Source: Victivallales bacterium
Lineage (GTDB): Bacteria > Verrucomicrobiota > Lentisphaeria > Oligosphaerales > Oligosphaeraceae
Assembly (NCBI GenBank): GCA_017964325.1
Contig: JAGCSE010000192.1
Coordinates: forward strand, 1 to 40,350
Reading direction: 5' to 3'
Length of the DNA stretch: 40,350 bases
Under the pieces are notes generated by a model. The model was not told the origin of the DNA. It saw only the letters and a program-made list of their open reading frames with translations, and did no database searches. Below, in pieces: positions 33,201 through 40,350 of this stretch. Every line of letters begins with the position of its first letter. The first letter of the stretch is position 1. The translations under genes were made by a program, and so were the position numbers.

Positions 33201-33844
33201 AACTCGTCATGGGCGACAAGCCGAGTTATTTCAACAATACTGCGTATTATGCGACGCGTCCCGTGGAGAATGTTTCCTACGACACGATTCGCGGTACGGC
33301 TTCTACAGCGGGGGCTGGTTGGCCGACCTACGGTCATAAGGTCGATTCAATGTCGTTCATGGGCAAGTTGCAGGAGAAGACAGGGATGGTGTTTGATTTG
33401 CCGACGGAGGCCCAATGGGAGTACGCCTGCCGTGCGGGGACGACGACCGCCTTGAATTCAGGGAAGGATCTGAAAGATCCGACTGGACAGGATGCGGCCA
33501 TGGATGAAGTCGGACGGTACTGGTTCAATGGCGGGAGCGGATATTCACAGAATTGTACTGATGCCAACGGAACAGCGAAGGTAGGAAGTTACCTTCCGAA
33601 TGCATGGGGACTTTATGATATGCATGGAAATGTCTATGAATGGTGTCTGGACTGGTGGGGAGCCAGCCTGACATCCACAACGGTGGAGACGGATCCGGTC
33701 GGGCCTAATACGGGCTCATTTCGTGTGATCCGCGGCGGTTTTTGGAGCTACTACGCGGAGATCTGCCGTTCGGCATTCCGCAACGGCAGCAGTCCGTCGA
33801 ACTACGGTAACAGCGTCGGTTTCCGTGTTGTATGGCTGCCGTAG
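30293..33844 (+). CDS. secreted protein with six BACON domains, GWNWI modules and FGE-fold domain
   Basis: A 1183-residue exported protein. ATG 30293 has AGAGG nine bases upstream and a signal peptide ('MRRILIYACGLMLLACMQEA', cleavage after AKA or lipidation at LLAC). The GTG at 30263 and ATG at 30272 are weaker. A ~140-residue N-terminal domain of unknown type, encoded by A/T-rich DNA, is followed by six BACON-type immunoglobulin-like domains (about residues 163-715). Each runs from 'LSI...' through 'VTSNTSW' to 'ITFSANGC..QVCTVTQ'. Then come the two GWNWI halves ('TGWNWVGFQKLPTSHKVGDV') and a C-terminal FGE-fold domain (~890-1183). BACON domains bind carbohydrate or mucin-like ligands in other gut bacteria. 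Domains two and three are nearly identical in DNA. The last 37 codons are a second variable-region-like segment. Binding at the cell surface is inferred. Confidence 0.87.
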   Translation: MRRILIYACGLMLLACMQEAKAGLIDYEINGTYNVPEEGEKTFQGLEIYPVWYSSVGGKESYIYSEYIIKPKYNGYCEVTVAVDGPSYLGNQIAFGFGERPPSSPPLCSLDYGETKTFCIENLEAGKTYKLMAYHAMGISLFGDIIQLSRKYAINFKMHAYSLSIDPKYKYMEVPAAGGWNEIRVTSNTSWHISCNFPNSILPWLQGESEDYTGDQPVPFFVHPNPSTSPREAQIIFSAKGCESQVCTVKQLGVTTPTPTPTPSLTITSGRAMTIAATASSPNDINNNSITVKSNTDWTVSTETEWLTLVEPTSGNGSGDGTIKFKAEANTTTAPRTGTITFSATGCESQVCTVTQRGATPSLSVPNTKDIKATACTDSITVESNTDWWVSTETEWLTLVEPTSGKGNGNGTIKFRAEANPSTNSREGTITFSAQGCTSQACTVTQRGADPSLSINPIKKDLDASVSSESISVTSNTFWTVSKDASWLSLDKTSGTGNGSITFRAEANSKAESREGVITFSANGCAPQSCKVSQPSPLLSVPNTKNIAAVTSSGNSISVTSNTSWSVKYENALWLKLDKMSGRGNGNITFRADANTSAASREAEIKFYASGCDWQVCTVKQSGASPSLSISPTTMSIDAADGWNNISVTSNASWSVSTDASWLWLNTTLGNGNDVVTFIASENRSTSSRKGQITFSADGCTPQVCTVTQAGGVASKLNLQTGWNWVGFQKLPTSHKVGDVLGMTGFTVNDVIQSSTGSSRFNGTSWIPSNFTIEYGKLYMICVSTPVTVTLTGKDNGSMMVPVNEGWNWIANPTTADVTPNQLTHSAGWSAGDCIQTTNGSVTYNGNQWIPSTGFRLEVGKGYQLKVAKAGSVYFMPIDGDALYVVVDLSDGPNAESYPVRYSSTGPDLGLDMCRTTELWLRCIPAGSILMGSRKDEVGRNDEYDMVLHSVTISRMFYIGVFECTQRQWELVMGDKPSYFNNTAYYATRPVENVSYDTIRGTASTAGAGWPTYGHKVDSMSFMGKLQEKTGMVFDLPTEAQWEYACRAGTTTALNSGKDLKDPTGQDAAMDEVGRYWFNGGSGYSQNCTDANGTAKVGSYLPNAWGLYDMHGNVYEWCLDWWGASLTSTTVETDPVGPNTGSFRVIRGGFWSYYAEICRSAFRNGSSPSNYGNSVGFRVVWLP
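33719..33841 (+). other. candidate DGR variable region (VR) 2
   Basis: This is the C-terminal coding segment of the second FGE-fold protein, the same length as the segment at 29757-29879. At the 15 positions that differ over 37 codons, 13 are NNY codons here (TTT, TAC, TAC, ATC, TTC, AAC, AGC, AGT, TAC, GGT, AAC, AGC, GTC). The exceptions are GAG and TGG. The 22 shared residues use A-poor codons. Unlike VR 1, no GC hairpin follows the stop, so this copy may be inactive or use another signal. Confidence 0.45.
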
Positions 33845-33974
33845 TCCGATGAATCTTCCAGATTTACAAAGAATCTTTCGTAAATGCAAACTGCCAGACT
33901 CACAATTTCAAGACATACTCAAATAAACACTGACATGAATGAACTCTGACATGAAGACAAGAAAAGGCTGCGAC

Positions 33975-36900
33975 ATGAAGACAAGACATTGGATTTTGCA
34001 ATTTTGGGGCCTATCTATCCTGATGGCATTTGCCGTCGTCCACGCGGAGAATGTTGGTATGGATGATATTCTGAAATCCGCTCGGCGATGGATTGCCATG
34101 AGTGTAATAATCCAAGCGGAACTCCCAGAGTCTGAACCTTCAAACGCCGTACAGATGACTGACTCCAAGGGAAATCCCCTGCCCCTGTGGCGGGTGGACC
34201 TCATGCCGACGGGTTATTTGGTCATGTCAGCGGACGATACGTTGCCTCCTGTTGTAGCTTTCGATACAAAAAGTGCTCTCGTCACGACATCGGAGCATCC
34301 ATTGCCTTCTATGTTGAAGAGGCAAGGCGAGATTTTCCTTTCAGAGCTGGAAAAGCCACAGACTCGCGGAAACGGACTGGCTGAAGAAAACAAGGCAAGA
34401 TGGAACAGGTTGCTGAATCACACACGTGCCGAATCCACGACACCATCGACCATCATCCGTCAACCGATGCTGACAATGGAATGGAACCAAGGTGCGCCGT
34501 ACAACTACTTCTGCCCTTCCGGAAGCACATACATGCAACGCGCACTGACGGGGTGTGTCGCAACAGCCGCCGCCCAGATGATGAAATACCATGAATGGCC
34601 TGTGGCTGGAAAGTGGACGAAATCTCATACTGATGGCAAAGGTGATGTGCAGGGTACCGTCCGTGCAGATTTTACCATTCCGTATGACTGGGAAGCGATG
34701 GTGGACAACTACACGGAGAGGAATGAGAGCAACTATGGATACTCCGAATTTGCCGTCGCACGGCTGTTCATGGAATTGGGTGTACTGGTGGACGCAGATT
34801 ACGGTATGGACGAGACTTCGGCCAGATCCTCGAAACTGCACACGTTGATGGCTCAATGTCTGGGCTATTCCGATTCCGCCGTCTATGGCAGTGAATCGGG
34901 CTTTTATTCCCGCATACGAACGGAGATGGTTGAAGGACGCCCTGCCTTTGTGACTTATACACAAGAGAACAATGGGCATATGTTCATCGTGGATGGCTTG
35001 GGCACCATGGGAGGCCTGGACTACTACCATTTCAACTATGGCTGGGGAGGCCACATGAGTGGATGGTATCTCCTGACGGATGGTTATAAAGCCAGTGTCA
35101 TCGATAGTGCCACGACAAACATCCAACCGCAGCCAGTGCCTGTCTTCAAGCCGATGTCGTGCGAACAGGCATCCTCCTTCACACTGTCATGGGACTTTCC
35201 GAAGCATTTGACGGCAGAGGCATTTCGTCTGACGAAAACAACGGGTACGCGGGCATCAACAGTCATAAGCTCATCCATAGCGGGCACGGCCCGCAGCTAC
35301 ACGCTGTCAGGGCAGTCTGGAACGGCTACCTACACGCTGGAAGCCAAGGTCAACGGGAGTTGGCAGGCTATCTCCGACGGCATGACGGTGACGGTGACGA
35401 CTGCTCCCGCCACCATGCTGGAACTGGCTGTTGGAGACAACTTGATAAGCATCGCCGGCAAGCAGGTGACAACGACTATCGAAGCGAACAACACATTGAA
35501 GAGCCTGACGGTGACGAGCAGCCGCCCGGACATCCTGCCTGCAAACGGCATCAGCGTGACCGGCAACGGCGCGTCCCGCACCGTCAGCCTGACGCCCACA
35601 AGCGGCGCGACCGGCAACGTGCTCCTCTACATCACGGCGACGGACACGGCGGACAACACGGTCCGGCGGACCGTCCCGCTGGCGGTCATGGCGGACAAGC
35701 CGCTGACGTGGTTCACGACGAAAGCCGAGGCGATTGCCGACGCGACGAGGAGCGGCAAGCTCGTGCTACTGGTTACAGGGCATGACAACTGCTACAACAC
35801 CAATACCTTCCGTAATTCAATATGTGAAATCAGCGATATCAAGGCGATGATATTGGAAAATTACACACTTTGGTATTGCAATTACTACCAATCCTATGAA
35901 TATACACCGTATGTGAGCGGGTTGGGGAATACATTCCCGTGGATCGCCGTCATCGATCCGGCCAATTCGAACAGACGCCTTCGGGGCCATGGTGGCTACA
36001 TGTATGCGGATGAGGCGCGTGTCTTCCTGAATAAGAACATCCCGTATTTCAGTCTGGATGACAGCCAGACATACGCCTTCGGGATTAGGCAGCTGCTTGA
36101 ATTGTCGGTCTTGACAGACGGTGCGGTCGTCCACTATCGGTTGGACAACCAGGTGCCGACGACGTTGGACCCAGTCTATTCGTCGGCCATCCCCTTGATG
36201 GGATCCATCTCGGTTTCAGCCCGTGCTTTCAGGAACGGTGTCGCGCTTGATAGATCCGTTACGAAGACGTACAGTTTTTCCACGCTGACGGAGTTCCCAG
36301 AAGCGATGGCGGTTGTGACAGGAGCAGAGGTGGCCACGTACTCGTCTGCGACGCCATGGACGTTGCAGACGGCGACCTACAACAGCGCACCGTCCGCGAT
36401 GCAGTCAGGGACGATCAGCGACAACGGGACTTCGACGCTGGTGGCGAAAGTCAATGGGCCAGGTACGCTATCCTTCTACTGGCGGGCCTCCTCCGAGACA
36501 GACTATGACAAGCTCACCTTTTCCATTGACGGGACGGTGCAGGCCTCCATCTCCGGTTCGTCCAGCTGGGTACAGAAGAACTATACCGTCACCGGCGACG
36601 GCGACCACTACCTGACGTGGACCTACGCGAAAGATTACTCCGATTCGGCCAACAGCGATTGTGCCTGGGTTGACGACATCGTGTGGACACCGACCGTCAG
36701 GACTTTGACATCCATCGCCATCAACGGCGACGCAACAATCGCGACGGCCAGTACGGCGAACTACACCTGCACGGCGACGTGGAGTGACGGGACGACGTCC
36801 ACCGTCACGCCGACGTGGTCTATCAATCCAACGACGTACGCTTCTGTGAGCACGTCTGGCATCGTGACGAATAGGAACACGACGACGTCTGACCAATCGG

Positions 36901-38351
36901 TAACGCTGACCGCAAGCTACACGGCTGGCAATGTGGCAAAGACGGATTCGAAGAGCATCACGCTGGAAACGGTGGTTCAGCCCATTGTCCAGACGTTGAG
37001 TCTGGCGGGTGGCTGGAACTGGGTGGGCTTTTTTATCCTGCCAAATAGCCGCCAAGTCGGAAATGTGCTAGGGACGGCAGGTTTTGCAGTCAATGATGTC
37101 ATCCAAACGAATACAGGTAGTTCGCGGTTCAATGGAGTTTCCTGGATACCAAGCAATTTCACTATTGATTATGGAAAACTGTACATGGTCAATGTTTCTA
37201 GCCCAGTAACTATCACAGTCAAAGGGACTGCTGCGGCCATAGAGTCACTGGCTGTTATTTCCGGCTGGAACTGGATTGCGAATCCGACGGATACGGTTTT
37301 CAAACCGTCGCTGTTGGGGGTCAGTGGTGATTGGACGGCGGGCGACTGTATTCAAGGAGCGACCAACTCGGTAAGATATTCGGGACGTAAATGGATCCCC
37401 TCTACGGGCTTCACGCTGGAGCCAGGCAAGGGCTACCAATTATTCTCCGCGAAAAGCGGGAGGATAACATTCTCGGCAAACGGGACGGGAACTTACAATA
37501 ATGACGATCCAATGTACCTTGTCGTCGATTTGTCGGGAGGCCCAAATGCGGAGAATTATCCTGTGCGCTATACAGACACGCCCCCAAACCTGGATGATGA
37601 CACCTGTCGCACGACGGAGCTGTGGCTTCGGCGGATTCCCGCTGGAAAGTTCATCATGGGCTCGGCAGAGAAGGGATCATATCTGGACCAGACACAACAT
37701 GAAGTAACGCTGACGAAGGACTACTACATAGGTGTGTTTGAATGCACGCAGAAGCAATGGGAATTGGTATATGGAAGCAAGCCGTTCACTTACAAAGGTG
37801 ACTGCCGACCAGTGGAACGCGTTCGCTACCAGTGGATTCGTGGAGGAAACTGGCCGACAGATGCCCATATTGTCAATACGAATTCCATGATAGGCTTATT
37901 GCAGAAAAAAACAGGGCTGACATTCGATCTTCCGACGGAGGCGCAGTGGGAATATGCCTGCCGTGCCGGCACGACGACCGATTTCAATTCAGGGAAGAAC
38001 CTTACATCAACGTATCCAGACTCAAACATGGATGAAGTGGGACGGTATAATTACAATCAATCTGATGGGAAGAGCGGTTATTCACAACATACAATCGTAG
38101 GCAAGTATCTGCCAAATGCCTGGGGACTTTATGACATGCATGGAAATGTAAGTGAATTTTGCTTGGACTTGTCGGGTAGCCTTGGGGCAGATTCTGTAGA
38201 AGACCCACTTGGCCCGAATACAGGAACGTATCATATTCATCGCGGGGGGGCTTGGGCATGGAATGCGAAGTCCTGCAGTTCAGCCTATCGCACTGACTAT
38301 CCCGAGGATTATGATAACTGCCTTGGCTTTCGACTGGTTTGTCTGCCGTAA
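33975..38351 (+). CDS. C10 cysteine peptidase fused to adhesion modules, GWNWI modules and FGE-fold domain
   Basis: A 1458-residue exported protein. ATG 33975 has AAAAGG upstream and a signal peptide ('MKTRHWILQFWGLSILMAFA'). Earlier in-frame ATGs at 33939 and 33951 lack this. A propeptide is followed by a streptopain-like peptidase: 'LTGCVATAAAQMMKYHEWP' (nucleophile C194), 'NGHMFIVDGLG' (H335) and 'YYHFNYGWGGHMSGWYLL'. Next are an FN3-like domain and a thioredoxin-like domain with no CxxC ('SGKLVLLVTGHDNCYNTNTF'). These are followed by a chitobiase-C-like segment, a MAM/lectin-like beta domain ('LSFYWRASSETDYDKLTFSI'), a Big-type domain, the two GWNWI halves and an FGE-fold domain. The FGE tail contains Lys, Trp and Glu codons at variable sites, so it lacks the A-targeted pattern of the two upstream paralogues. 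It probably cleaves host or dietary protein outside the cell. Confidence 0.87.
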   Translation: MKTRHWILQFWGLSILMAFAVVHAENVGMDDILKSARRWIAMSVIIQAELPESEPSNAVQMTDSKGNPLPLWRVDLMPTGYLVMSADDTLPPVVAFDTKSALVTTSEHPLPSMLKRQGEIFLSELEKPQTRGNGLAEENKARWNRLLNHTRAESTTPSTIIRQPMLTMEWNQGAPYNYFCPSGSTYMQRALTGCVATAAAQMMKYHEWPVAGKWTKSHTDGKGDVQGTVRADFTIPYDWEAMVDNYTERNESNYGYSEFAVARLFMELGVLVDADYGMDETSARSSKLHTLMAQCLGYSDSAVYGSESGFYSRIRTEMVEGRPAFVTYTQENNGHMFIVDGLGTMGGLDYYHFNYGWGGHMSGWYLLTDGYKASVIDSATTNIQPQPVPVFKPMSCEQASSFTLSWDFPKHLTAEAFRLTKTTGTRASTVISSSIAGTARSYTLSGQSGTATYTLEAKVNGSWQAISDGMTVTVTTAPATMLELAVGDNLISIAGKQVTTTIEANNTLKSLTVTSSRPDILPANGISVTGNGASRTVSLTPTSGATGNVLLYITATDTADNTVRRTVPLAVMADKPLTWFTTKAEAIADATRSGKLVLLVTGHDNCYNTNTFRNSICEISDIKAMILENYTLWYCNYYQSYEYTPYVSGLGNTFPWIAVIDPANSNRRLRGHGGYMYADEARVFLNKNIPYFSLDDSQTYAFGIRQLLELSVLTDGAVVHYRLDNQVPTTLDPVYSSAIPLMGSISVSARAFRNGVALDRSVTKTYSFSTLTEFPEAMAVVTGAEVATYSSATPWTLQTATYNSAPSAMQSGTISDNGTSTLVAKVNGPGTLSFYWRASSETDYDKLTFSIDGTVQASISGSSSWVQKNYTVTGDGDHYLTWTYAKDYSDSANSDCAWVDDIVWTPTVRTLTSIAINGDATIATASTANYTCTATWSDGTTSTVTPTWSINPTTYASVSTSGIVTNRNTTTSDQSVTLTASYTAGNVAKTDSKSITLETVVQPIVQTLSLAGGWNWVGFFILPNSRQVGNVLGTAGFAVNDVIQTNTGSSRFNGVSWIPSNFTIDYGKLYMVNVSSPVTITVKGTAAAIESLAVISGWNWIANPTDTVFKPSLLGVSGDWTAGDCIQGATNSVRYSGRKWIPSTGFTLEPGKGYQLFSAKSGRITFSANGTGTYNNDDPMYLVVDLSGGPNAENYPVRYTDTPPNLDDDTCRTTELWLRRIPAGKFIMGSAEKGSYLDQTQHEVTLTKDYYIGVFECTQKQWELVYGSKPFTYKGDCRPVERVRYQWIRGGNWPTDAHIVNTNSMIGLLQKKTGLTFDLPTEAQWEYACRAGTTTDFNSGKNLTSTYPDSNMDEVGRYNYNQSDGKSGYSQHTIVGKYLPNAWGLYDMHGNVSEFCLDLSGSLGADSVEDPLGPNTGTYHIHRGGAWAWNAKSCSSAYRTDYPEDYDNCLGFRLVCLP

Positions 38352-38726
38352 CTGGCCTAACATTAAAATTCGTCAAGAATGCATCATTAATCTAGGCAAG
38401 GCGTTAGAGATATTATGAATCTTCTGGTTGACAAATCCTGACTACTTTAAAAAAGAATAACGTGAGTTTTTTATATATAAATTCAAATGCAAAAGAACAA
38501 TTAACAATGGTAAAAAGAAAATGTGCTATTATTTTCATAAGGTGTGTTTTATATAACCATGTATTCTCGCGGAAATGAGTTCCTTTCGGAATATGAAATA
38601 ATTGCACATTTGCGTAATCGGTTTGCACAGGAGCGTGACTTTCCCATCTATCCGACCACACCAAGCGACGGCGGGATACCAATGCCATACCATTCAGCAG
38701 TAGGATTTCCATTCATAAAGCAAATC
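38352..38726. other. intergenic region before the beta-propeller gene
   Basis: A 375-bp gap. The first half (to about 38540) is A/T-rich with TTGACA at 38428-38433 but no matching -10, and it holds the promoter candidate at 38524-38532. The second half is open in frame with the downstream gene and also on the opposite strand (38413-38712), but neither translation looks like a protein. On the minus strand it reads like intergenic repeat DNA ('SRRRLVWSDRWESHAP'), which I suspect is a dispersed repeat. Not verifiable here. Confidence 0.35.
38524..38532 (+). promoter_or_regulatory. extended -10 promoter candidate
   Basis: TG-C-TATTAT at 38524-38532 fits an extended -10 element. TTAACA at 38501-38506 would be the -35, but the 20-base spacer is too long, so the extended -10 would have to compensate. 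It lies about 195 bases before the beta-propeller gene start. Confidence 0.35.
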
Positions 38727-40271
38727 ATGAAACATTGTATGAAAAAAAATATTGGTCCTTATCTTTTGATTGGCTTCTTGTTAGGTGTACAGTTGTCTAT
38801 GGCTGAAATTGGTATCGCCAGTCTGAACAGTCTTGGGCAACCGATGGCACATGGCGTGTGCGACACGATGGCGGCCGTGTCTGACAGCGGGATGACGGCG
38901 TTCATCGCACCTATGGAGGACCGAGCGGACAGTCGTACCAACGGTTTCCATGCGAGTTTTCTGCTGGACAGCGGAACTGTCATCCCGCTCTATCCGGGCT
39001 ACCTGCAGGCACTCGCGCAGTTCCTCCACGTCTATTCGAAGACGACCAATGTGCGGCTCGCCGCCAATCGTGATTTCACGGCATTCGCCATCATCGTTGA
39101 GAAAATCAAATCGGGCAGTACGCCTGCAGGATCGGATGTAACGGTTCCGACGTCGATGGGCACCTATCTTGCCATCGTCGATGCCTTCGGCAATACACTT
39201 CAGGAAATTGAGCTCAGTTCTTCCGAGGGAAAGGTGTCGGCGTCGCAATGCCGTGTGTCGTTTGCCGATGATGGACGGCTGCTGGTGGTATGCGGACAGT
39301 ATCTTGGATTGCGTTTGTTTGATACACCGACAACGGATTTAATGTCGTTCACGACGTTGGATGTCATCTACAAGACTGGCACGGCGGTCATCACAGGCGA
39401 TGGCTCAAAGGTGTTCTTCACGCAGGATGGTGCATCACAGCGTTCTATCTGCTATATGGATACAATGACAGGCAAAGCCGTTGACACAGGCTTGACTACG
39501 AGCAGCAGCATCAATGATGCACAAATGGCCGTCAACCATGACGGCTCCTGTGTGGTGTTCAGGAAGACATCTGGCAGCTTGTCGATTTGTTCGTTTGAAG
39601 ACGCGTCATGGGAAGAGGCTATAATCGAAGGTAAGCATATACGCAATCCAGGAATCAGTGCGGACGGTCGGTATATTGTCTATCAAACACACGGGACATC
39701 GTATTCACAGATTATGAAATATGACCGCAAAAAAAATATGGCAACACTGGTCAGTCAAAATGACAATGGGGTGGAAGCGGATGCCGACTGCACATCACCG
39801 TCCATCTCGCCCGACGGTTCACGGATTGCGTTTGTTTCGTCATCTTCTAATCTCGTTGCGAATGGGAATGGACAGCCGCAAATATACGTGGCAATACAGG
39901 AGAAACCGTCGGTGACTTTGAACTTGAAGAAAGGATGGAACCTCTGTACTTTGCCGTTTGCACCTGATGAAGAGAGCATTGCCCTGGTGAATGGAGCGGG
40001 GGTCCACTGGTGGTGGCTTGACGGACGGTTCAAGCAGTCAAAAGAGTTCCCCGTAGGACTGGGCTTCTGGCTTTATGCATTTACAGACAGTCAATTACAA
40101 CTGACAGGTGAAGAAGAGCCTCCCGTTCCGCTACATCGTGGATGGAATTTCGTGTTGCCGTCGCTGTATCCTGAGATCGCATCCAGACTGTGTTTTGGAC
40201 TGGAGGGGAAGTCATACATCCAACTGACGAATCCAATGGGTGCAACTGGAGCGGTATGGGTTTTCTGGTAG
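38727..40271 (+). CDS. secreted beta-propeller (PD40/TolB-like) protein with GWN tail
   Basis: A 514-residue exported protein. Starts at 38727 or 38739 ('MKHCMKKNIGPYLLIGFLLG') give a signal peptide ending near SMA. The frame extends to 38544, but that part precedes the signal and is rejected. No strong ribosome site is visible. The body has WD40/PD40-type blades: 'CRVSFADDGRLLVVCGQYLG', 'AVITGDGSKVFFTQDGAS', 'GISADGRYIVYQTHG' and 'SISPDGSRIAFVSSSSNLV'. The last ~110 residues have 'LKKGWNLCTLPF' and 'LHRGWNFVLPSLYPE', two distant copies of the GWNWI half-modules in the three preceding proteins, but there is no FGE domain. It probably binds a surface or extracellular partner. The specific function is unknown. 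Confidence 0.8.
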   Translation: MKHCMKKNIGPYLLIGFLLGVQLSMAEIGIASLNSLGQPMAHGVCDTMAAVSDSGMTAFIAPMEDRADSRTNGFHASFLLDSGTVIPLYPGYLQALAQFLHVYSKTTNVRLAANRDFTAFAIIVEKIKSGSTPAGSDVTVPTSMGTYLAIVDAFGNTLQEIELSSSEGKVSASQCRVSFADDGRLLVVCGQYLGLRLFDTPTTDLMSFTTLDVIYKTGTAVITGDGSKVFFTQDGASQRSICYMDTMTGKAVDTGLTTSSSINDAQMAVNHDGSCVVFRKTSGSLSICSFEDASWEEAIIEGKHIRNPGISADGRYIVYQTHGTSYSQIMKYDRKKNMATLVSQNDNGVEADADCTSPSISPDGSRIAFVSSSSNLVANGNGQPQIYVAIQEKPSVTLNLKKGWNLCTLPFAPDEESIALVNGAGVHWWWLDGRFKQSKEFPVGLGFWLYAFTDSQLQLTGEEEPPVPLHRGWNFVLPSLYPEIASRLCFGLEGKSYIQLTNPMGATGAVWVFW

Positions 40272-40299
40272 CATAAAAACAATACTTTGGGTTAGTGTG

Positions 40300-40315
40300 C
40301 AGATGGGGGCATCTG
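40300..40315. other. perfect 6-bp stem-loop after the beta-propeller gene
   Basis: CAGATG-GGGG-CATCTG lies 28 bases after the stop codon. No T run follows, so it is a weak terminator candidate or repeat fragment. Nothing else is recognisable from 40272 to the window end. Confidence 0.35.
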
Positions 40316-40350
40316 TCGAGCGGCAACAGAGCCTCCGTAACATGGCAACC

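Noticed and set aside
38221..38348. A third DGR variable region at the end of the C10 peptidase protein
   Set aside because: The equivalent positions include AAG, TGG, GAG and other codons not derived from AAY. The shared frame also differs in length by one codon, so the adenine-targeted pattern is absent.
38413..38712. Minus-strand 99-codon ORF before the beta-propeller gene
   Set aside because: It has no ribosome site and no domain. Its lower part is an A/T-rich Phe/Lys run from intergenic DNA. More likely repeat or spacer sequence.

Overview
The window looks like a chromosome segment from a Gram-negative gut or rumen bacterium of the PVC superphylum, most likely a Lentisphaerota/Victivallales relative. 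The reasons are an outer-membrane barrel protein, lipoproteins, very long modular secreted proteins with BACON, Calx-beta, InlB-type and dockerin-like motifs, AIDA-type repeats on a 'YLDFDGA' metallopeptidase-like head, and GWNWI modules fused to formylglycine-generating-enzyme (FGE)-fold domains. This placement is inferred from protein style. There is no rRNA or tRNA to test it, and I see no insertion sequence, CRISPR array or reverse transcriptase.

Positions 1-17000 are mostly housekeeping. In order they hold a 5'-truncated MscS channel, a sodium:solute symporter, an M50-like membrane metallopeptidase, a leftward recN - TPR lipoprotein - dnaG operon, a divergent ligA with an unusual insert, and a zinc-ribbon membrane protein. 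Then come a sugar-isomerase-like gene paired with a Gfo/Idh/MocA oxidoreductase, and an ankyrin lipoprotein.

Positions 17000-28350 are a rightward surface-protein locus. It opens with a promoter and a long RNA fold that competes with an intrinsic terminator. Next are a 1557-residue repeat adhesin, a barrel protein, an 81-residue conserved-looking protein, an autotransporter-type (BAHT) O-heptosyltransferase and its probable substrate. That substrate is an AIDA-repeat protein ending in RTX repeats instead of an autotransporter barrel.

Positions 28400-40350 hold three related multi-domain proteins in tandem, each ending in two GWNWI modules and an FGE-fold domain (one with six BACON domains, one led by a C10 cysteine peptidase), then a beta-propeller protein with a similar GWN tail. 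The last ~37 residues of the first two FGE proteins differ almost only at NNY codons, while the shared codons are poor in A. That is the signature expected of variable regions of a diversity-generating retroelement whose template and reverse transcriptase lie outside the window.

Many gene ends are decorated with heptanucleotide tandem repeats, different in sequence but all 7 bp in period. They often start at or overlap the stop codon, and at two genes they supply the last two residues. This resembles the heptameric STRR repeats of cyanobacteria and is unexpected here.
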